Assembly (NCBI GenBank): GCA_015680685.1 | Contig: MNCI01028261.1 | Location: 191,085 to 255,084 of the forward strand | Direction of reading: 5' to 3' | DNA length: 64,000 nt | Origin: Gnetum montanum | Lineage: Eukaryota > Streptophyta > Gnetopsida > Gnetales > Gnetaceae | Shown here: piece after piece, positions 8,924 to 18,592 of the stretch | Position numbering within the stretch: position 1 is the stretch's first letter | Layout of the letters: each line of letters starts with the position of its first letter | The notes under the pieces: model-generated | The model's database searches: none | What the model was told of the DNA's origin: nothing | What the model saw: only the letters and a program-made list of their open reading frames with translations | Position numbers and translations under genes: made by a program

Positions 8924-9850
8924 CTGGACACTAGTTCTGGTGACAACTGTATAAAAAGGAGATCCTTTTTCAGAACTAGGAGCCCGGATAGGCTCTCACA
9001 ACAACAAGTGGACGGGTATATGTATAGGCCTCTAACTACTAACACTTCGGAGCACCCTTCAGTCCAAGGGAATGTAACGCATACAGTTATGCTAACACAT
9101 ACCGTAACTGACTGGATCAAGGTAGGCCACCTTCCTAGGAAACTAACTGACCCTGGGAGTCCCTTTATTCATTTGCAGATCGCTGGGAATGCGCCACATC
9201 GAGCTCTTCTTGACTCAGGTTCCGGAGTCAACTTAATTTCGTGAAAGATGTATCACGCCTGGAACCTGCCCCAACTTAAGAAGAGCAACATCCAACTAGA
9301 GCTGGCAGACCAGTCCATCACTATTCCCTTGGGTATGGTGGAGGACGTTATCACCATCGTGTGTGGTTGGTCCTACCCAGCGGATTTCCTAGTGATCGAT
9401 GTTAACAACAACGAAGGGGACTTCCCAATTATAATGGGAAGGGCATGGCTAAGCACAGTAGATGCATGCCTTAGGATCCGCGATCTTTCCTTGGAAATCT
9501 CTAAAATCAACATATGTGGAAAGATCGAGAAGAGGATAGTTCCATGCATCACATACAGTGATTCATCGGGTGATGACATGGAGGAAACATCTCCATGTAA
9601 CAGGTGTGACCAGGAAACTCTACAACCAGGATGCCTGTATGTAGCAACCACACAAGAAGTAGTAGACATCCAGTGGTTGACAGATTCTCATAAGAGCAAA
9701 CAGATATGCATGGAACGAACTGAGGAAACTCATGCCAACAACTGTGGCATAGACACATTGGAACGTGAGCGTCGCCAACTTCTAACCCTGAATTTAAGAT
9801 CATCAATTGGGAGAAGTTGGGCACTGCTTAGAAATTCAAATAGGCACTCA
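8924..9850 (+). pseudogene. E3 aspartic protease region, in frame with gag, one internal stop
   Basis: A retropepsin-type protease would cut the Gag(-Pol) polyprotein inside the particle. The frame is the gag frame. The stretch PGSPFIHLQIAG, ALLDSGSGVNLIS holds the active-site D-S-G at 9212-9220. A TGA at 9242-9244 interrupts it where E4 has Gln. The frame then continues with MYHAWNLPQLKKSNIQLELA, VCGWSYPADFLVID and FPIIMGRAWLSTVDACLRIR, the flap and the hydrophobic-hydrophobic-G-R motif near the protease end. After about 9820 the frame shifts relative to E4, and near 9845 the sequence jumps to the 3' region, deleting RT, RNase H and integrase. With the TGA as written, active PR could come only by readthrough or in trans. 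Confidence 0.88.
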
Positions 9851-9876
9851 CTACTTCGGATCTCTCCCTCACAACT

Positions 9877-9892
9877 CAGTCATGGGGGAGAT
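9877..9892 (+). promoter_or_regulatory. Internal polypurine-tract-like motif in E3
   Basis: cagtcatgggggagat is nearly the same as the 3' polypurine tract at 11921 (cagtcatgggggta). E4 has it at 35804-35820 and E6 at 50045-50061 (reverse strand). It follows integrase in E4, so it sits at the border between coding and noncoding halves. A second plus-strand primer is a possible role; this is inferred. Confidence 0.6.
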
Positions 9893-9925
9893 GGCCACCT
9901 ATGCTAATCATATGGGGCCCTCAGT

Positions 9926-10110
9926 TCTTTTTCAATTTTTGTTTTACACGTTTTTGTTTTACAACGTTTTTGTTTTTCACATTTTTGTTTTACAATTTCT
10001 TTAACTTTTCTAATTTTTGTTTTACAACTTTCTTTAACTTTTCTTGTTTTTGTTTTACAACTTCGTTATATTTTTCTATCTTTTTGTGTGTGTGTGTGTG
10101 TGTGTGTGTC
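9926..10110 (+). repeat. TTTTGTTTTACA tandem repeats and (TG)n microsatellite
   Basis: About six imperfect copies of ttttgttttacaac run from 9926 to 10075, followed by an uninterrupted TG run at 10085-10109. Related T-rich repeats occur at the same place in E4 (35860-35980), E2 (22170-22260) and E6 (49900-50000). Confidence 0.85.
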
Positions 10111-11551
10111 ATCCATCATGTAAATTCGTCACCCAATAAGTGTTCGGGCCGATGGGATGAACTGTTTTTCATTAATTGCTAATGTTTGGTTTTTAACTTT
10201 AAGTTACATTGTTGATACTAAGGTATGTTCTTTTGATATGGCAGGCCATGAGATCACTTCATCCATCCATCAATCAAGTCTATGGTTTCCCTTAGCTTGG
10301 AAATGTACAGTTCCCTTCCAATAAGAACTTTAATGAACCGGTGACTGGGCATTTCTCAAACTAAGGACGGACTCAAGGATTTGCAATGGGTGTGACTTTA
10401 AGGGAACTTGGTGCTCTTGTGTTGGTCTTTCACTTGGGTGCTTGGATGTTTTCTTCTTGGGTTTTCTTACCATTCCAATGTAACCCAATAATCGGAAGCT
10501 GAGACAATAAAAATAAAGAAGTCTTTGCATGGTGTGGTCCCCACGCATAAAAACACAAAATAAAAAAAAAGGAAAACAAAATGGAAAAGAGACAAAAGAA
10601 AAAAAAGAGAGAAAAGCTAAAAAGCTAAAAGTGAGGATTCAAAGCACACCCCTTAGACGGAATAAATGTGGGCTGCAAGCACTGGTTATGGAACCAAAGT
10701 GTTCCCTCTAACTAAGGCCCTTCTCGCTTCCCATTCTCTCTGTTGTTTCGTCGGAATGGTGGTGGCTTCTCGAAGTTGCATCCTTGTTACCCAAGTGGAT
10801 GATTTAACCAACTGCATTGATGCGAAGTCATTGAAAGTGGTTGGTTTGAGCCCAGAGTTGGAATGAGATTCACCAAGTCACATTAATCATGAAACACACA
10901 AGGGGCTGTACACCACCTTGTTCTTGGGATTCCATTCCACTTCTCTTCTTCCCATCTTTCTCTCCATTGTTCACCTCATTGCCGGTTGTATCATTGTATA
11001 TACTTTAGTTGATGCTTTGTTTTCTTTTTGGTAAATTCTTACGGTTAAGACTTTAACTCTTGTTTCCAAAGGACATTCCCCTAGCCTACGGACTCCTTGA
11101 ATGTGGGATTGTCAGGGCATTGAGGGCATGAACCTGCTTTGGGGAGGACCCACTGACATTCCTATTTGGAACATTAGTTAACTTCTTTTCCTTAACGTTT
11201 TGCAATTAATTAACATTTTTGTTCATTTCCATCATGACATCCTTTTTATCGATGCCATAGTTGTCCCTTTTTACCTATCATTCCTATTCCTTTTCTCTCT
11301 CCATTCTAACGCTACCGGAGGTTCGCGATTAGTCATGGGGGTACGGGGCCTGATTTTTCGATTTTTATCCTAAGCCCCGGATTTTTTCGTTTTTCTTCCT
11401 AACCCCTATACCTTCGGTAGTCATCATCTATATTTTCCCAGATCCATATCAGCCATACCACACCTTAGCCAGTGAACCTAAACCGAAGCAAGGTATGCTT
11501 TACTTAATGATTCAATTACCCTTGCTAATATATGATGGTGTTGTGTGTGCA
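10111..11551 (+). other. E3 long 3' noncoding region with family-conserved blocks
   Basis: No convincing gene is present, but blocks are shared with E2, E4 and E6. They are: a 'gtgtgactttaaggg' block near 10391; the ~85-bp unit 'gcatggtgtggt ... aaagcacacccc' at about 10516-10665 (one copy here, three in E4 and E6); and 'gggcat...ctttggggaggacccact' at 11114-11154. Another polypurine-like agtcatgggggta stands at 11331-11343. Short open frames inside are not conserved between copies. Confidence 0.75.
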
Positions 11552-11552
11552 G
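11541..11552 (+). promoter_or_regulatory. Splice-acceptor-like site before the E3 3' ORF
   Basis: ttgtgtgtgcag lies directly before an ATG at 11553. Matching sites stand before the 3' reading-frame slot in E2 (gtgtgattgcag, 24041-24052), E4 (gttgtgattacag, ending 37546), E5 (tgatcacag, reverse, 45291-45299) and E6 (gtgattgcag, reverse, about 48329). Use as an acceptor is inferred. Confidence 0.5.
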
Positions 11553-11759
11553 ATGGCAATCATACAACAACAGAATGGATCTGGAGCAGACACTTGGAAT
11601 GGAGCAGCGCTGAAGCAGCATGCAAGGAGTGGAATTGATAATGCGCTTACAGATGGACAACGAAAGGCGCAATCTAGGCGTTGGCAGCAACAAGACTCTT
11701 CTTCTTTCTTCTCTTCTATTCTCTCTCCTCTTTTCTCTCAGCTGCCAACTGTGGCCTGA
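11553..11759 (+). CDS. E3 short 3' ORF, unknown (68 aa)
   Basis: The frame starts at the ATG after the acceptor-like site: MAIIQQQNGSGADTWNGAAL, then Gln/Arg/Ser-rich sequence ending SQLPTVA. It has no signal peptide, no membrane segment and no motif I recognise, so it does not look like an envelope-like protein. E4 and E6 have related nucleotide sequence here but no open frame. E2 and E5 carry a longer, different ORF in the same slot. It may be the remnant of a 3' gene lost when the element shrank, or chance. Coding status is uncertain. Confidence 0.35.
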   Translation: MAIIQQQNGSGADTWNGAALKQHARSGIDNALTDGQRKAQSRRWQQQDSSSFFSSILSPLFSQLPTVA

Positions 11760-11899
11760 TGTCATTGTAATAAGGTGTTCACCCATGTTGTCATGAACAC
11801 CAGTTTTTGTCAAGTCTTGTAATAAAGACCGTTCACATGTCATCCCATTAGTTCCATTTTCCCTAATAATCCCATACCTACCTGATATCATTGTAAGGA

Positions 11900-11934
11900 A
11901 CTCGAGGACGAGTTTTCATTCAGTCATGGGGGTA
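11900..11934 (+). promoter_or_regulatory. E3 polypurine tract and conserved upstream block
   Basis: The polypurine tract cagtcatgggggta (11921-11934) ends at the 3' LTR and would prime plus-strand synthesis. The bases just before it (ctcgaggacgagttttcatt) are kept nearly unchanged in E2, E4, E5 and E6, which is striking for noncoding sequence in such decayed copies. Confidence 0.85.
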
Positions 11935-13007
11935 TGATGAGACGCGATTTACACTAGGCCGCGATATCGCATCCCATGCGATATCGCGGACGCGATATCG
12001 CGTCTTCTCCTGCGATATCGCGTACGCGATATCGCGTCCCGCCGCCATATCTATAAATAAGAGGCGGCACTCCCTTCATTTCCCAATCCTGGCTAGTGTA
12101 GCGAAGCTCTGGCAGATTGATCACTCCAGAGTTAGAATTTTTCCCCATGTGCCCGCAGTAGGAGTCCTAGAGTGAACGGCTCTTTATTCGAGCAGCTTGT
12201 AACCTGAACCCAAGTTGTGTACGGCAATAAAGACGAACTTGTTTGGATAAACCTTGCAGCACGTGGTTTCATTTATTGCTTTATTTCCTGCTTTCCTAGT
12301 GCGTTCAAGTACGACTTGATTACGAGCGTCTACGGACGTGTACGGCTAGTCAAGGAATCGGCTGCTTGACGCAATGCATGAGTACGACTCAATTACGAGC
12401 ATTGGATGCTTGGTAACCCAGTAGCGTATTCCAGGATTCTGCGCTTGGTAACTCCCGGGTCTAATGTGTACGGCTAGTTGAGGAATCGGCTGCTCATTGC
12501 TAGGCTAGATCGTGTGATAAGTACGACTTAGTTACGAGCACCCACGGGTGTGTACGGCTGGCTAAGGAATCGGCTGCTTATCACACGTAGGCTAAATAGG
12601 TGCCTCAGTACGACCACTTCGAGCATTTGCGTTATGTGTGGCAATCCCAGTAACAATTAGCGTTTGGTAAGCTGCAGTTGCATAGTTCAGGGTGTGGTCG
12701 GTAAGTGGGAACGGATGCTGACGCTAGTTAATTTAGACTTAGATCTTAGTTAGAGTTAGTTTAGTTTTCTCAACCCTTTCTCCTGGTAGCATAGAAGATA
12801 AGCCAAAAAATACCAAAAAAATCACATACCTCAGACTTGCTTAACCATACACCGTGACACATACAAGCAAGCCTGGGAAGACAACGAACGATTAACCCCA
12901 AGTGTTTCTTGTGGCGTTAAGGCATTTAGTCTGCGGAGTTCGACCGGATCGCGTGTGCACGCTCGTATTCGTATGGTGGAGTGTAGGGGGTACCTCGCCA
13001 CTCATCA
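11935..13007 (+). repeat. E3 3' LTR (1073 bp)
   Basis: It has the same structure as the 5' LTR, with five GCGATATCGC dyads (11961-12034) instead of three. That accounts for most of the 36-bp length difference. TATA box 12052-12059, AATAAA 12226-12231. It ends ctcatca, followed by the target duplication atatg. Confidence 0.95.
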
Positions 13008-13760
13008 ATATGATTAATTTTTATCAAAGATCAGTGGATCAAATTGAAATTATGTTAGATTTTGTGACTAGATTATAAGGTGAATGACATAAGCATGTTA
13101 ATTTAAAGGAAGTCTACATAAATCCACAACATTAAAAGGATGTGATAAATGTTGAATGTAAGGTTCAACTTTCTGAAGTTGTTAAAGTCCTTATGCAAGA
13201 AAGCATGAAAACTAAGAAGACTTTAGCAAACCTTGCCTATGTTGTTGAAAAGGTTTTAGATGTATTAAATCAAAATATGACTTAGGTGTTAAGGATTTGG
13301 TCAATAAAGTTGTTAAAGTAGTTGTGAAAGTAATTACACCATAGGGCAAGATTGGTGAAAGTTAAGAAAAAAAAGGGTAAGAGGCCTTACCTTGATTAGA
13401 TGTATTATAATTTATTTCTTTTGCCACAATAATGACATCAATAATGAATGGGATCTAATTCTTTAAAATTGGCACCTTAGAGTGTGCCCTCTACAATGCC
13501 TCAAACTTCATCATACCATCCTTCTTCCTACTAAGAAACTCCACAAGCTATGGATCAAGTACCTCAAATAGTGTTCCATCAATATGAACCATATCCATCA
13601 TAACTATTTCAATAGTTGTTGATCTAGTGGTGTCCATCATGATCTTCTATACCATTACAAGGAAAAATTTTAAATTAGCCATAGTAGAAACAAGCCCAGT
13701 TCTTTAATGTAATGTACTACCCTCATTTTTCATCATTATATAGTATTGGGTAGTATTAAA
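13008..13760 (+). pseudogene. E0 gag remnant, downstream piece
   Basis: This continues the gag interrupted by E3. Broken reading frames give a charged helical stretch (VDQIEIMLDFVTRL, NVECKVQLSEVVKVLMQESM) like the region after the capsid core in E3. A Pro/Gln/Tyr-rich part follows (VPSTMPQTSSYHPSSY, QVPQIVFHQYEPYPS), like the C-terminal tail of E3 Gag. Multiple stops occur throughout. The knuckle itself is no longer visible. It is non-functional and much older than E3. Confidence 0.6.
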
Positions 13761-14984
13761 ATAATTATATAACTATTACGGTAAGAAAGTTATTACCTCA
13801 CAAACAAAATTATTTTTTCAAAAGAAAGAAGAGTAGTAATTTTATTAAGGATTCATTCTCATCCTTTACTTCATAATTAATTTCCAAAGATTATGACCAA
13901 GGAGATTGTAGTCTTAAGGACCAAAAGAATAAATTTTCTACTCCTTCTTCAAGTAAATATAAAGACAAAAAAATCCATAAGTGGAAGAAAGAAAAATTCA
14001 TCTTAAAAATTCAATCATCAAGAACAACATCTTAGAATCCACAAAGAAGCTCAATCAGTTGTTCAGTTATTTGGTAAAATTGATAAAAAAGAAGGTTGTC
14101 AGATGTCAGTCTTAAAATTAGTTGTGGGGGAAATACCTCCACGTAATGGCTTCACTGGTAGAGTATGTTTTCTTTATTTGTTTCTTCATGTGATTTAATT
14201 CTAGATAGTGTGTATATTTTTTTTATATGCATACTTTTTTAAACTAACAATATATCTTTCTTTGATGTATTCATTCTTTTAATTTTGTATGCATTTTTTA
14301 GCATATGGATCTATTAATTTTGATTTGTTATTTTTGGATGTGATTTTTTTATTTTTATTTTTTTAAATATTAATGATTAATGAATTTTAATTTTTATATT
14401 CTTTTAGGTACATTTTCTATGTTCATGGAAAATCAATTAATATGCTTTATAAATGCTTGTTCTTAGAGCCAAATGGAGGACAGGTAAGATTACAAATGCA
14501 CCGATGATGCAAGAGTGTTAAATGGGTCTAGAGTGGAACTTTGGTTGATGGAATGCACACATAATGCAAATTTATCCATCCTATTTTCTTCTACCATTAT
14601 CAATGAATCAAAAACATATTTAGTAGGAAGTTAGATCATATGGCACAAGTAGAAATTTATTGCTATTAGATAAGATCTTGTTGGCCTAGATTTTAAGGTG
14701 TGAGCTTTAGAAGCCTCATTGAGTGCTTGGTTGTGGTGTAAAAAAGGATGTACCATCAACGAATCTTATGATCATTGGAATGGATCTTGATCGAGGGGAT
14801 TGGAACATGTGTTTGTGGTTTCCTCCCTAACCATAGTGGTCAAAGAAGGTTTGTGATTTCATGGACCTATGCTAGCCACATTGAACTCATGGGTATATTG
14901 CTTGATTCATCAAATGCATGTCAGAAACTCCATGTACATAGAATTCTAAGCATGATTTTCCAAAAGTAATGATTCTCTTCTCTT
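13761..14984. other. Unassigned sequence, probably E0 interior
   Basis: AT-rich sequence with no gene or RT/integrase motif I can recognise. A Lys/Ser-rich stretch at 13890-14110 and a 64-codon frame at 14775-14969 match nothing known to me. It lies between the E0 gag and a decayed LTR-like segment. Confidence 0.4.
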
Positions 14985-15135
14985 TTAGAAAAAATGAAAT
15001 AAAAAAATAGAGAGAAGAAGAAATGAAAAAAAAAAAAATAAGAAAGAGAAAAATTAATAAGAGAAAAATAAAACAAAACAAAAAAAAATATCTCAAAAAA
15101 TATATTTAGAAAAAAAGAAAAGAAAAAAAAAAGGA
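14985..15135 (+). repeat. A-rich low-complexity tract
   Basis: Runs of A broken by single G, T or C. Leucine/phenylalanine-rich frames on the other strand are by-products of this composition. Confidence 0.9.
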
Positions 15136-15599
15136 TGAGATTGTGAAGATATGAGCAACAAATGTTTTCTAGTAGTTTTGGCCCACACATATTGGTAGCA
15201 TTACCATTCCAAACTCGAGACCTTTTAGTTTCTCACAATTAATAAGAATATGAGTTTTGTATTTGCCCCTCAAATTGGTGGTTTACCATCTAGGCAAGAT
15301 GATTTGTCTATGATAAACTTGTTGGGTTACTTAAAAATACCAAATAAGTGTAAGTCTACAATAATTAATCATTGTACTACACTAGCTCTAGTGGCTTTGA
15401 AGACCTAGAAGTCACTCTCAGAGGAAACACTAATAAAGTTAAATGTTACTTTCAATCAAGTCCTGATCCAAAGGTCAAAATCTTATTTGACCATGATGGG
15501 TACATTGTATTATCCAATAAAAGGACAATGTATGAATTTGATTATTTAGCAAAACTACATGGCTTAAAGAAAGGTTTCTAGTAACATCAAATTTGGAAA

Positions 15600-15815
15600 C
15601 TAAGGAATCATGATTCATCAGGCTATGATATCAGACCCCCAATATCGGATTCATGATATTGAGTACATGATATTGTAGCCCAAATAACGATATTGGATAC
15701 ACAATATCATGATCCCTATGTGAGCCTATAAATACAAATGTAGGCATAAGAGAGGAGTCAGTTTGGATTATCTAGATCCCACAACAAACAAATGTAGATC
15801 CTTATTTACCTGAGT
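15600..15815 (+). repeat. LTR fragment of family E (dyads and TATA only)
   Basis: It starts near tgattcatcagg. It carries about six decayed dyads (15622-15713; tgatatca, cgatattg, acaatatcatg) and a TATA box (gcctataaatacaaa, about 15727). It is cut off within R by the inverted repeat at 15811. It may be the 3' LTR of E0; the LTR identity is clear, the assignment is not. Confidence 0.6.
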
Positions 15816-15959
15816 TGCTAGTCCTTCAAAGCCTAGGAAACCATTCATTATCTACTGCCATTTTTTGTTAGATCTACAAGGATATAATACAAGGTTACCT
15901 TTGGTGATGAGTTCTTAGATAATGAATGGTTTCCTAGGCTTTGAAGGACTAGCAACTCA
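15811..15959. repeat. Perfect 44-bp inverted repeat with 61-bp loop
   Basis: The left arm is 15811-15854 and the right arm 15916-15959; the arms are exact reverse complements (starting tgagttgctagtccttcaaa). It lies at the junction of the LTR fragment and the reversed element T2. Its perfection contrasts with the decay on both sides. Confidence 0.95.
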
Positions 15960-15968
15960 TTGATTACA

Positions 15969-18185
15969 TTATGATGTTGAAGCCATTGAAGGGGGAACAC
16001 GTATGACTAAAGGTTCCCTAGCAGCTAGAGGAGGTAGTACCCATATGATGAAGAGCTCTCTTGGCTTTGTGCTTTGGGGTTGTGATGGTACTCTAATAAT
16101 AAATAGTTCTAGGGGGATTAGACCATTTGGTTTTTGTGAATGAGACCATAGTATAGGAGTTTTTGTTAGCACTTGGAGAGCTAGTATCATTCACTACCAA
16201 CTCTATATGATTTATCATCTTCTAGAGGTCATCCTTTAATGCTAGGAAGAAATCAGTTTCATGACTAGACATTTGATGATAATGGTAATACCTATCCAAT
16301 CTAAAGTAGTTTGATAGCTTGGGATCATCTTTGGTAGCTATCATTGGGTATTTAGCTATGTCACAAAGATGATCTTACCTCTTACAAGTATCTTTAGACA
16401 ATTTTGTATGTTGTATATGGTTATCTTTAAGAAACTACTCTAAGAGCTCAGAGGGCTTTAAAGGAAACCTTATATACTTAGACATATCCTTCTACCCAAA
16501 GGTTGATCTTGGTTGGTTTGGGGCATAGGAAGTGAATGGTTGTGATGCATCAAGGGATGTGTTGTATGGTGGTGATCCCTACCTTCTTATTTTGAGTCTT
16601 TTGCCATTGCTACCATAGTTGTATCTTCATGCTTGGTTTTATTTCTATCCATTATTACATGTTATTTTTCATAGGCCATGTAAGCTGGGTCATTGCTTGC
16701 CTTAGTTGCCTTTTTAATGTTCTTAGTTTATGAGAAGGCTTAGCTTAATGATTGGGGCTATAGGTTGTACATCTGTAACTTAATAAAGTCATTTAATACT
16801 TTCTTTTAGATGGACAAGATGTGGATTTCAAGAATAGGATTTGGAATTTTGTTAAGTGTTGAGTTCCATCTTTGAATGAACATTTTGACTAGTTCAAGTA
16901 GCCCCTACCTTACCTTCATTAGTTGATCCAATGTGGCATCCAGCTTCAAGTTGTATCTAAAGTGGTTGACAAATTGGCTAATCATGTCCTCAAGGGAAGA
17001 GATAGAACCTCTAGGAAAGGTTTGATACCAATCTAGAGCCTTATCCTTAAGGCTCCCAGAGATATCATATGAGGACAAGGTTGTAAGAAGAGGCACTTAG
17101 ACCAGAAGGTTACTAGATGTGTGTTGGGATCCCATTCACTATTGTATCTGGTGAAGTTGGAATAGGCAAGCCTATAGGCAGGGTTATTTGAGGCATCATA
17201 AGGCTTACAGGATCATCTTGGTAGAAATTTGGAACATTGATCATTTGAGTTATGTTGGCCTTAAGTTTTTGTAGCTCTTCATTAAGGTCTTGGATCATTT
17301 GAAAAGCTTGATCCAAGCCTTGGGGCATTTGCATGGGGTATGATATTTGCATTGATGATTGAGAAAGGAGTTATGAGAATTGTGATTTAGAAGCTTGTGG
17401 CCTCATGATAGGCTATAGTGTTGAAGGCAGAGCCTAGGTTATGATGGTCATAGGTGGGCTAAACAACGAGAAAGATGTTTGTGCCAGAAATTGAGGCACA
17501 AAGGGGACAAATGGGGTATGAGATGCTTGTGTTGCGGATTTCAATGAGAGTTCCATTGGTATGTTAAAGGGAGATGATGAGGTAGACATCACCATGGTTG
17601 GATGAACAAAGTTAGGTTGTATGGAAAAAGGCATTGATGAGAATAAGAAGATGGATTGAGACACTGGTTGTATTTGGTGTGTGGTGATGATGGGTGCAAA
17701 CCCAAACATGGTAGGATGGATAGAAGGAGAGTTGGGTCTTAGCACTTGTTCCATAGATGAGGTAAGAGATGTGGAGTTGGAATTTGGAAAAGACTTCCAA
17801 TAAAGGTGTCTAACTCTTGTTCAGCCTTAGACTTATCTTTCTCTCCTTAATGGTTCTTTGAATTAATTCCCTCACTAAACTTATTAGCCTCTATGAGTTC
17901 TATGAGCATCTATGTATAAAAGTCAGTGAGGGGGATTTGGTCATAGGGGGATGGGATATATTCTTTTCCATTCCAATGGATAATTTTGAATTAATGTTTA
18001 GTGTTAGATTTGGGGCATGGTATTAGTAGACTGGCTTCCATCTTAGCATAGAGGAAGTTGTGGAACTCTTTGTTGATACTTGTGAAATCCAAGTTTTTAC
18101 CTCTTTGCCTAAGTGATTTCCTTTGTTCTATGATCAGAGGATCTTTTGGATCATAGACATGAACTGAATCATGGATGGATACCAT
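15969..18185 (-). pseudogene. T2 gag remnant, Ogre/Tat type
   Basis: The gag of this lineage starts at 18185: MVSIHDSVHVYDPKDPLI, then EQRKSLRQRGKNLDF. T3 (at 55365) and T4 (at 59438) start the same way. A Pro/Ser/Phe-rich segment follows (17754-17434), then a coiled segment (QAFQMIQDLNEELQKLKANI at about 17310). The capsid core is KALDWYQTFPRGSISSLEDM, FVNHFRYNLKLDATLDQLM (17060-16905), the Ogre/Tat signature of WY.TLP.GSI...F. The C-terminal part has repeated FIIRVP/VIRVPP motifs (16190-15969), also present in T3 and T4. Several stops and frameshifts separate the blocks. The sequence ends at the inverted repeat; no protease or pol follows. Confidence 0.8.
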
Positions 18186-18348
18186 GTTTGTTAAGTTAAG
18201 AAGAAATATGGTTGGTTAGTTGAAAGACATTGTGAAAATGTTGAAGCTTTCTTGACGAAATGTTAAATTTATGGCTAAAAATGGAAATTTCAACAAGTGG
18301 AATTTACAAAAGGCTAAAAAAGGTAAGAAATAACTGAAAATAGGTCAT

Positions 18349-18592
18349 TTACTATAAATAGTAAGGTAGTTGTCAAAGGGGGTATACCCCCTTACTAAAT
18401 ATGGTAAAGGATGGTATTAACCTCACCCATGCTAGGCTTCCTAGTTGTGAAAAAAAAATTGATAAAAAACGGCCAAAGAAAGTTACTTACTATAAATGGC
18501 AAGGGGGTTGTCAAATGGGTATACCTCTTTGCTAAAAATGAAAAGCTAGGAATATGGTTCCAAACCGCACCCATGCTGGGCTTCCTAGCTAC
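18349..18592. repeat. ~140-bp direct duplication with an 18-bp palindrome
   Basis: Two units start tactataaat and end 'catgctRggcttcctag', at about 18349-18446 and 18489-18592. The first contains a perfect palindrome at 18376-18393 built on GGGGGTATACCCCC; the second has decayed it. Confidence 0.75.

Larger units (their letters stand above)
5380..13007 (+). mobile_element. E3: young, pol-deleted Athila-like LTR retrotransposon
   Basis: This is a 7.6-kb element with two LTRs, a perfect primer-binding site, a long gag frame, a protease domain, a polypurine tract and a perfect 5-bp target duplication (atatg at 5375-5379 and 13008-13012). RT, RNase H and integrase are absent: the sequence passes from just after PR (about 9845) to the 3' noncoding region that follows integrase in E4. 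About 2.85 kb present in E4 is missing. CpG-rich LTRs and few LTR-LTR differences mark it as the youngest insertion. It would depend on pol proteins from other copies. Confidence 0.95.

Noticed and set aside
9901-10182. Phe-rich 93-codon frame after E3 protease
   Set aside because: It translates T-rich repeats and the TG microsatellite; not conserved as protein.
11553-11759. E3 3' ORF as an envelope-like gene
   Set aside because: 68 codons, no signal peptide, no membrane segment, no cleavage site.
14887-15190. Phe/Leu-rich frames on the minus strand resembling membrane proteins
   Set aside because: They come from an A-rich low-complexity tract.
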